From contig JAUFSD010000006.1 in NCBI GenBank assembly GCA_033030425.1, positions 1,240,001-1,304,000 on the forward strand: 64,000 nucleotides of DNA, in the 5' to 3' direction. The position numbers and the translations under genes were made by a program. Under the pieces are notes generated by a model. That model saw only the letters and a list, made by a program, of their open reading frames with translations, made no database searches and was not told the origin of the DNA. The first letter of the stretch is position 1; each line of letters begins with the position of its first letter. The stretch is from Verpa conica (Eukaryota; Ascomycota; Pezizomycetes; Pezizales; Morchellaceae). Shown in pieces: positions 23,250 through 33,500 of the stretch.

Positions 23250-24285
23250 TTAAAACCTTTTAAGACCAAGCTTCTTCGCTGCAGGTTTGACAGTCTTCTT
23301 CGGTTTTGCGTCTTTCGAAGACGAAGTAACGATGGGCTTTCGTTGCTGAGTACTTGCGGTCTGCCCTTCTTTGAGTTTCGGTGATTTTCTGCCGCTTGCT
23401 TCTTGGCCTCCGTGTTCTATGACTTGTTGAGTGGGTGGTCGAGAGTCCGGCGTTGGACTAGGACGTTTACCGAGTGGAGATTTAGGACGTGTAGTATTTG
23501 GGGCAACAGTGTCTTCGTTCTCTTTACCAGAATCACCTTCAGAATCGGAGTCATCTTTTATGACAGAAACCTTGGCGTCCTCGTGGCGTCGGGTCCCAGT
23601 TGATGAAGGTTTAACAGCTTGCTTAACCCTCCGCTTCTCAGCAGGCGCTTTCGGATCCTCAACTTTAGGTTCTGAAACTGCTGTCTTTTGTGGTATGCTC
23701 TCCTCGTCTTCGCCTCTCATCTTCGCCTCATTGGCAAGCTCCTGGAGATCCTCTGGAACTATAGCGTGGACGCCGGTCATAACCTTCGCATGCCTTGTAT
23801 ACCCCTCATAGTCCTCTTGCAGCAGCTGCCCTGCCTCGGCATTTAGAGAACTTGTAGGATTTGGATATATGAGCAGGCAGCGGATTGTAACAAGCACGTC
23901 TTTCAGCGTTGTGCTAGGCTTCCAGTCTCTTTTAAGAGTACCGACGCAAACGTCGCCGGACCGCTCATCGATATTGGGATGGAATATCTTCGTCTTGAAT
24001 GTAGCTTTAGGGGGTTCTTGGGGGTAATTAGTTGGCATACGTAGTTGGACAAGGAAGAGTCCATTCTCGAATGGCGTTGACGTGGGACCGTTGAGATAGA
24101 TCTCTAGAGAGGCTAGATCATCGAACTCTGAGTTTGGCGGGAAGAAGTAGTCTGGAGGAGGAGCAGAGCGCAAATTTGCCTGGTCTTGCGCAAGACGGCG
24201 ACGCTGGGAGGAAGTCTAATAGATAAGTTAATGAGCGAACAAAGACGGTGGCGGTGGCGGTAGAAGGTAGAGGAATTCTTACCAT
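23250..24285 (-). CDS. Ubiquitin-conjugating enzyme E2, UBE2S-like, 322 aa
   Basis: Two coding exons on minus: 24285-24283 (only ATG) and 24215-23250, with a 67-nt intron (donor GTAAGA, acceptor ATTAG). The UBC fold spans residues 5-165. His80-Pro-Asn is the HPN motif and Cys91 (SGDVCVGTLKRDWKP) the thioester cysteine. The following TIRCLLIYPNPTSSLNAEAG and GQLLQEDYEGYTRHA match UBE2S better than other E2s, from memory. UBE2S extends Lys11-linked chains on APC/C substrates in mitosis. A disordered tail of about 155 residues, with many Lys, Ser and Pro, ends in KKLGLKRF, possibly equivalent to the LRRL tail that binds the APC/C. The APC/C role is inferred from the family. Confidence 0.85.
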
Positions 24286-27200
24286 TATAGAGAGTTTTAT
24301 AGGAAGTCTAGGAGATGACTTGATGAATTCTTTTTCAGTAATCTAGCGAAAACACTGTAGTTGTGGTGGTGGTAGTGGGAGAGAATGAGCGGGCAAGCCA
24401 GAATAAGTGCGCGGCAAATTCAAGAGTGAGAACGCGTGAATGTTTGTTTTGCCAAGATTTAAAGCTTCCAGAAAGGGAATTCTTGAAACGCGCCAGATGA
24501 GGATGGCAACGCGCGCGACCTTCCCGTTGCCATGTTCTGGTTTGAGCAGCTGGTGTGCGGAGTTCTGGGAATCCCAGGTCGATCTTGCACCAAATCCCTC
24601 TGCACAGTGACGTTGTTTATCTCTAGGTCCCGCCCATCCTTATCAAATATCAACGGCGCTGGGAGACAACAGCCTTTGGGTGGGCTGAATCTTGAATATA
24701 ACCCCCTCTCTCTTATTGTTAGTCTCACTATTTGCTTGTTATTCTTTCAAGTGAACAAGTTGGATCTAACATAACGAAAAAAACAGAAGCAATCGATACT
24801 TACTCCTCCAGTAATACTAGCAAGCGAGATCTATATAGCAAGAGTCCTGAGAATATCGCCAGTTGAGACTCACTACACTTTGGTCATATTTCTATGGAGC
24901 CAAACCGTCACAAGACCTAGAAACTAGAGTCAACTAGTTGGGAGAGTAAACCGACGCCTCTCCCACCTAAACAGGGCTAGAAGAGATATCCCGAGATTAT
25001 TTATCTCTTTTCGGCTCAATTACACGGAATCTCATCTCCGAATAGACACTTTGACGCAGTTATTCATCTCGGGCAGTTGAGGACAACAGTAACCTGATCT
25101 GGTTCTAACCCTAACCCTTCTTGTTATTGAGATGGATCCAGACTATGCACAGACTGCATGAGCCCGAGAGCAGGAGCAAAGTTCGCAAGCAAAAAATGTC
25201 AAAGAGGAGGTCATGTCCCTACTTTAGAATTGGACTAACCTTACATGTAGCCGCTGCAGGGGAAGCTCTTTCACATTATCGTTAGAGCTACCATTTTACG
25301 AAGATAGAAATCAAGTAGGCCAAACCCCTGGGATAACGCGGGAGCTCAAAAATATCATGCAGTTTCTTTCATATCCTCAAACTTGTGTGTGGTTGGTAAG
25401 ATAGTGATACTTGTCGCAATTCCACCCTTTGATTAGCATCTGGGTCTGGGGTACTTATTCTAGGATATGTGTATTTCTATCTCAGCGGTTAGCTTTACTG
25501 CTAAATCTCTAGCAAAAAAACAAAAAAAACAAAAAACTACGCACGAGTAAAAGTCAAATGAAGAAAAATCTTTTCACTCTTCTTTTTCCACTCTTCACTC
25601 TGGAAACGCGCGGTAAGTCCGGACATCCGAAAGGTGAACAGCTCATTAAGAAAAATTAAGGCAGCTAATGCAGGTACGCCACCCTTCGATGCTTTGTCGG
25701 CAGCCAAAGGAAATTCTTTAATAACACTCATCTAAGTATTGGTGTCGGCGTTTAAAGGCAGCGTTTCGGTGGCAGTTTTAAAACGTGTACAAGTGGACCT
25801 ACGAAGAAAAAAAAAGACTCTTAAAACATTCGGGTCCTGAAACAACAGGTTGTTGTTATTCTCGCCAAGTCCTAGGCGGATCGAAAAACTTTGCGATGTT
25901 CGGTAGATTCGATGGCCGCCGATGGATCTATATGTGGCAGTGCGCTGTTCAATGTTTCTGCCGCAGACGTCGGTACTCCAATCGGGACCCTGGTGTTTAC
26001 AAGTCGTAGCTGTGGTTCGAGGACATCTTTACTAGTAGCGGGTACAGTAGCCTAGTTTCTAGGGTTAATTATTGAGCTAAATGAATGTTTATTCTACAAT
26101 TCTAGTTTTTGAGCTTTCGGAAACCACTGATATTAATGATAAATACTCCCCAGAACATAGTTCATAATTCTGGAGGCGATTACACTCTTTGGGAAAAACT
26201 CTGACAGACGCTCACAGGTTTCGGGTACATATGTAAAAATCGGCATGTCGAAGAAGAAAGGAAACGCACGAGTAGCGTACGCAGGAAGTAGAACACATTA
26301 ATAGGCCAACGATGCGGGCAATGATTCAGTAGACGACAAGTATTAAACAACACCTCGGCTGACATAACCGTGGTTGGCGGACGAGGGGGCCGTTCGTCCA
26401 GTAAACAGCCAAAAAACGAAAGAAAAAAAGGACCTGGTCAACCATTCGGGTAGACTTGCAGGAGCAGCAGCGGTTCTACGTCCATCATAGGTATCGCTGC
26501 TTCGCATCCGATGTGTGTTCGGGAAGGACACGCCAACCGTTCGTTCTGCAGAAAGACCGCTCTATGCATAAACACGTGTTCTCCTCCAAGCGTGTTGTGG
26601 AGTGTGCGTTTTCCCTGCGCCGCGCAAGACCAAACAAGGCTTGGTGCGAGGTAGACCTATAGAAAAAAAAGGTGTCGAACTGGGGAAAAACAATCTTTTG
26701 AGGTTAAACTTTTTTAATTATGGAACGGCCAACGCGCAGGAGGGTTCCAGGGTCTAGCCTTGTCTGGGCGGTGGTGAACGGGAAACGGTTAGGAGGGAAT
26801 GCGCAGGGGTATTGACGTAAGGGCGCGATAGCTGTATCGGGAAGATTGGGGGAGGGGGGGTTAGACCGTGAGAGAGAGGGGTTTAGTGGTGCAATTGGGA
26901 TAAGCCAGCGAGGAACAGGTACATGTAGAGTACATACATACATACATTACATACATACATACGCACAAGAAAAAAGTCTACGGACGAGGAGGTGTATGAA
27001 CGAGAGGCAACTCTTCAAGGCCGACCAGGTTGAATCGATCAAGCACCAGCGGGATAGAGGAAACCAGTTTAAAAAAGGAAAAAGAAAAAAAGAAAGAAGG
27101 GAGAAGGGAAAAAGCAAGAAGGGGGGGAAAAAGAAAGGAAAAAAACTGGGGATACTGGACCCGCGAATTCAATCCATCGACGAACAATTGATGGTCTGTC

Positions 27201-27559
27201 TGGCTGTCGGACCTTTCACAGCGAGTGAGTACGTGCACTCACACTGCGCATCACACACTCTCCCGCCATACTCTTTTTTCTCTGCTCCGCTGGTCATCTT
27301 GAACAATCAGACCTACCCCTACGCTCTACCTAATTCTACTCAACTCTCTACCTCTCCCTCCCCTCCGTCATTCCCTCCTCCATCTCTCTCTCTTCATTCC
27401 TATTACATACCATTTTCTTTCCTGTTCCTCTTTATACCTTCTTCTACGGGACGCCCTACAGCTCTTCTACATATATTTACTCACACTAGTGCTAGTCCCA
27501 TCCCTCCTGAGACTCGCTCTCGTTCGTTGATAAAAGAGTACCTCTAGCTCTACTTTTCC
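24286..27559. other. Gene-poor region and promoter of the giant coiled-coil gene
   Basis: About 3.3 kb without a supported gene. Notable contents: TACATGTA at 25242 and 26920; an ATAC tetranucleotide repeat at about 26930-26962; a nearly pure purine tract at about 27070-27148; and a long C/T-rich stretch at about 27335-27450 shortly before the start codon at 27560, as is common in front of fungal transcription starts. An open minus-strand segment at 25872-26051 is discussed under findings. The long open frame through 26846-27547 is low-complexity and not believed. Confidence 0.5.
26930..26962. repeat. (ATAC)n microsatellite
   Basis: Imperfect ACAT/ATAC tetranucleotide repeat of about 33 bp, interrupted once, directly after a TACATGTA palindrome. 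Confidence 0.8.
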
Positions 27560-30500
27560 ATGTCCACCGGTCATCTGCCGAACCAGGTGAGTCCTAGCCA
27601 ATCTTAACCTGCCTCATACATGGCAATGCTTTTTTCGAACACATCTACCCCCGGAGTCTTAATTTAGCTGACAGCTGGCCCCGTTGCCCATCCGTAGTCA
27701 CTCGGTTCGTTGTAAATTTGAATTAGGAACAAGAAGGGGCAGGAATTGACTTAGACGCGAGAAGGTAATTGGCTCCTCGTGCCCACCCACCCGCCCATCG
27801 TAACTGTGCCCAGTCAGGTAACTGAGCTTTAGAAGAATATAGGTAAAACGCGAGCCCTCGCATTTTCACTACCAAGCAACATCAAGTTGTCTCCATTATC
27901 AGCAACCGATTCCTCAGAATATTTTTCACAGGGCCAACCATCTATACCTTCTGTGGTCCCCTCAGAGTACCAAGGCCAATTCTCCTCACGTATTCCATCT
28001 CCTCATCCGGAGCTCTCCCCACCTCACGACGCGCGCTCCCGATCTTGGTCACAATCATCTTCTTCCAACCTTACAGCATCATCAATTGTACCGTCTAGGG
28101 AACTAGGCCCACAGACACGAGGAAGCTCTCAGTACTTTACTCCCGCGGGGAGCCTCAGGAGCTGGAGTAGCCTGCAGCCCCCGCTTCTGCAGAGCAACAG
28201 CAATCAGATATCCGACGGTGGTTCAGCACTAAGACCGCAGGGTTCTCCTGCTAGGGGAAGTGCGGAAACAGGCTACTTTGGGACTGCGGCAAGTGTACTG
28301 TCTAGTCTCTTCACACCTGTAGCGGAAGCTCAAGCTTCAGGTTACTCATCAATTCAGCGGCGTTACACCGAGGACTGGGTCCTTCAACGCGGATATCAGC
28401 AGCACCGACGTAGCAGTAGTAGCTGGTACACTGAACCTTCGGACGGTTCCAGTTCCGACAAAGATATATTTTTTGGGGCGCACCGTCGTAATCCTTCAAA
28501 CGCAAAGACTATCACTCCAGCTGATTTCCAGGCTGAGGAATTTTTGGTAGTACCGGAAGCAGAGCTTTCATCGGACACAGGGACGGGAATTAGTGAAGGA
28601 GGTGTTTGGAAAACAGCACCACAATCCTTGATTGGGATTCAAGCAGGACCGTCATCACCAATGGCTATGCTAGCTAGTCGATGGGCGAGTACGCCTACAA
28701 TCATGGAGGATAGTTTCGGAAAAAGTAGTGGGGTATCGGATATCCGAGTAGAACAGGAGCATCCGAATTCAGATTTATCGGTGTTTGGCGTGGTAGAAAA
28801 CGGACTGGACACTAAAATGATTCGAACACCCTCTTCGTCAACCGGAACAACAACAACACACACTCCCCAACTAAATGGCCTCTCAGCCAGTCTACTAGCC
28901 CAAACACCGACTCAGATAAGTCGGTCAAACACACCAAAGCAAACGAAGAGATGGAAAGGCAAAAACGTTGTCATCAATATTCCCTCAAATAAACTATGGG
29001 GATTACCATTACAAGAAGGGGGGAGGCTGATGCCATTGACTAGCAGCGAAATGGAAGAGCGATCAAAGAAATGGGAAGCTCAGGGGTATACAGTCCAATT
29101 TCTCAACGGTCAGGGAGGACAGAGTAGAGATGTCTTCCCAGAAGATATTCGGGAGAAGGTTAAGGAAGTAGTTGTTAGCATTCCTGATCGAAAAGGTATG
29201 TAAATTTTGTGTTGCCTCACCACTTGCACTTTCAAATTCTAGAATATTATGCCATTGGGAACATTTCGGAAAACATATAAGCCCCCCCAAGGACTATTTT
29301 GTGTATATCACATCTAAACTACCCCCCTTCTTCCCCGCTTTTCGCTCTAGGAAAAAGTTTCGCTTTCTAACCTTAGTCAACGTGTAGAGTGGGAAGAATA
29401 TTGCAACCAACTACGAGAGGAGAAACTACGAGCTCTAGGAGTTATATTGGGCGAGGAAGCACCAGCTCCTACGCCTGCTGCTACAAGGGGACAAACACCC
29501 CTGGTAAGACAAGTTCTTTAGGTACCTTGGTGTGAACTTGGATTCATGCTAACATTAATCAATAGTCACACCACCAAAGTCCAGCTCCATACCAGGCTAA
29601 TCTTTTCTCATCGCCTCAACCTGTACATTCTGCAATGTCAAACGGGATGGGTGGCCTTAATGGCAACCAGAACGGCAATACTTATCACGGACACCATTAC
29701 TCCCCCTCATTAGCCCAGGCCTCCATTCAGGGTCCTGTGGCCCACATGCCTTCACCAGTTCCTGCACCTGCTAACCACCACCTTGCTTTCCACATGCCAC
29801 GGCAATCTATGTCTATGTCCACCACTCCAATTAACCCTCATGACTGGGATCCCTATAACAATATCTACACCCCACCACCGCCGCCGCCACCACAGAACCA
29901 ACCTATCCCTCCAATGATGAATGGGTCAGGTGTTTGGAGCCCTAATCCATTTGCCATGAGAAACGGTTCTCCGATGGGAGGTATGGGACATCATAGCCAC
30001 CACAGCCACTCACCAAGCATGTTCACTCCTCAATATTTAATGGAGGAGAACCAAGATTATATGCTACATAATGAATACGTTGAAAACCAGAGGGCAGCAT
30101 ACTATGGCCACAACCATCACCACTCACTCGTGGGCATGGATCGATTACATCAGCAACAAATGCGTCGGGGCTCGCCCTTGGCGCAAGTTGGGCATCCTAT
30201 TGAGGAGGTTGAGGACCAAGCTGGTATTGATATGATGGCAATTGATGCACCTGTTCCTAAACATCGCCACCATCTTAGCATCTCTCTACAAAAGGATATG
30301 GAAGGCATGGAGAACTACCAGAAGGAGATCGAGACACATATCGGGAATGCGCATCATCTGGCAAATGGAGATGGGTTTAATACAAACCCAGTTTCCCCAG
30401 CTCCAGAGGCTATGTACCCGCAGCATCCAGATATCCCTAACGTTGAGAATGACGTCCACAATGGCCCAGAGTTACTCTCTAATCCTGAGGAAGACGTTTC

Positions 30501-33500
30501 TGATGTTGAGACCGAGAGGCGGCAAAACCAGCAAGCAGCCCGAGAACGTACACAAAATATCGGGATGAACGGTCAACAGTACGGCAATACTTCTTTGTCG
30601 ATGCCAGAATCCCAACTCCCAGTTAACCAATACATTCCGCAACAACAATATCAGCAGCATAGCCGGGATACATCACTTTCTCAGATGCAGCACCAATACG
30701 ATACAGCTGATCCTAGGGAACACTCTGCATTGTCAATGCTCATGGCCGGCAGTGGTATAGGCACAGGTCCTCCTCGCCTTGGCGGTCGAGTTGGGCTGGA
30801 TGAGCTCCTTAGCGAGGACGGTCGTACAAATATCTCCGACATCATGACCAATCCTAGTGAGCCTCCAAGCCCCCGTCCGAAATATGCGACATCCCACATG
30901 CACAACATGTCCAACATCTCCAATAATAGCAATGCGTGGATGTCGGATACTTCTAAGCCACCAGGATCAACGACTTCATCAACAAAGTTCAATGCCCGGG
31001 CGAAGGAGTTCGAGTTTAATCCTTCATCTACATTCACATATTCTCCGAAGATTAAGCCTTTCGTTCCTTCGGGCTCCGTTGGCTCTTCACCTATTGGGAG
31101 TACTACTCACTCGCGGAATGGTAGCCAGGAACCTATTGGGTTTGGTGCATTCGGTGGAAAAGGCAAGTTTAATGTTGCCGCTGCACCATTCCGACCAAGG
31201 CTATTCTCCAGCGGGTCTGCCTCAAGTGCATTCGCAAAGAAAGTTGCTGCGTTCAGTCCCGATGCGCCAGAATTCAAGCCCAAATCTGCTGCACCAACAC
31301 CACCAACAACTTCAAGAAATACAAGCTCGTTACCACCGATATTTTCACCCACTGACGAAACTTCTCTAGCTGCTTCTGATAAGAAAACGTCACCTATCTC
31401 TCTGTCACCCAGTCGCTTGAATTTCCATAAGGATACCCCAGCAGATGAAGTTGATGACGATGATGCAAGGGAAGGGTCTGTATCAGGGGGTGGAGGAAAG
31501 AGAGCCAAGCATGGCCCAACCTTAAGCCTGGTTAATGATACGGAGGTGCCAGCTCTAGAGAGCCTGCAGCCCTCAGGGGATGTAGAGATCTCGGGTGTCA
31601 ATGCTGTTGAGAGCCACTTATTACATGATACCGTTATTAAAAATATAGTTGTCGAGAGCAACGCAAGTAGTGATGAGGTCGAAGATGTACCGAAGGAGTT
31701 ACCAGTAGGGGAGGTGCCTTTTGTTATTATTGAAGAGGGTGAGTCCAAGCCAGAGTCCGATTATATGCCGTATGAGTTCATAGGTTTAGATGATGCAACA
31801 GGACTTGCCATGGCCGATACCAACGTGCCTGCTGTTCCTTCCAGGGGCGATACTCATCTTGATGTTTTGGACAAAGAGTTGGCTATTGAAGAACCACAAG
31901 TCATTACGACTGATACCCCTATGGATACCCTCATGGATAGTAGGTTGGAGAAAAGCTCTACACCTCTGCCTGTTGAGGAGCCTGAGCAGTCTACTCTCCA
32001 GCCAGTGGCTCAAGACTTCAATTTCGACTTCTCACAGCCAGCAGAGCATACATCCCCTATTAAGACAAAGTTAAATGGAATAGGCGAGTCCCGATACTCT
32101 CATTCTCCATCACCACCTCCATCACACCCTGCTCCTCCACTACCAGCAATGGTTATGGCTTCATTCACACCGCCGGAGACCTTGCAGCCCTACGATGGGG
32201 GTGCATTTGAGGAGCCTACTTCGAGACCAATGCCGACAGACTCTGAGTTGGATGAGATTTTCCGACATATGGCCGACGCTGATCAGGACAACGATGAACA
32301 TTCTGCATCGGAGCATTCTGCATCGGAGGTTAGTGAAAAGGCTGGGGAGCAAGTAGATGTAGATTTAGAGGAGGAGGATGAGGAGGAGGAGATTGTTACC
32401 TGGAAACGTGATACTCCGAGAAGACCGGCTATCCCACTTTTCCGGGAGCCGACCCCAACATCAGAGTTGCAGAATCCCTTTGAGCAAGCAGAGCGTAGTG
32501 CTGGACCCAGTCCAAGCCCACAACGTGCTTTCTACCAGCGTTGCTCTTCATTTTCGCCAGACGGAGAGGCATATGCACAGGCTCAAACCACTAGTGAAGT
32601 TGGGTACCAGCCTCCCACCCAAGAGGATGTTGGTCATGCTCAGGTTGATAGCGACTGGGATGATATGATTGAGGGAGAAGAGGATACCAAACTTCGGCCT
32701 CAGAGCAGATTGTTCTTTGATGCTCACGTCGAAGAGCTTGTTAGTGGCCTCCTTCGCTCTCGTCTGGACCCAGTCCACAAGTCCCTTTCAGCTATCCATG
32801 ATGTCTTGAAGAGTTATTCTTTGACTCTCGGACGGAGAGGGAGCGTTGCTACTTCTGCTGTTCACAGCGATGCCGATGACGAAGACGACACACAGCCACC
32901 AAGATCACCAAAGAAGGATAAGAAATCAGAGAAGATCAAGTCTGCTGTGGTTGAGGCCCTCGTTATGCATAACTGGAGTGCCCCTACTGAGGACAAGTTG
33001 GCGGAGATCTATGGTGCCATTGCGAAAGTTTCCCGTGCTTTCCAGGATAGCCACCTGAACGACGACTTGGCGGAAACAAAGACGGCTATCCTCGATGCAC
33101 TCGTAAAGACTGCACACTCAGACGAAATCAATCTTGTTAAGCAGGACATCCTCACTGCAATTAAGCGTATGGCCAAGGCTACCGATATAGAGGAGCTACA
33201 GGCGTCTTTCGCTAGCTCTGTTTCGAAAATTGCGCAAGTTGAGGATATCGCATCAATCCGGGAGAATATGGAGGACATTTTCAAGGATGTCGTTCAAACG
33301 GGTGATATCGTTAATATGAAGCTAGAACTCCGCGATGCATTGATCAATACAGCACAGAAGATCGATGTAGAAGAGGTTAAGAGGGGCATCGCGGAAATTT
33401 TGTCCAATGTCACGCACAAGCAAGATCTCGAGGACTTCCAAAACATTACCATTGATATACTCTCGAAAGTAGCTAAGACAAACGATATTACCGAGCTCAA

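Noticed and set aside
26846..27547. A 233-codon plus-strand frame upstream of the giant gene
   Set aside because: It is made of low-complexity purine and pyrimidine tracts and microsatellite, without any protein-like segment.
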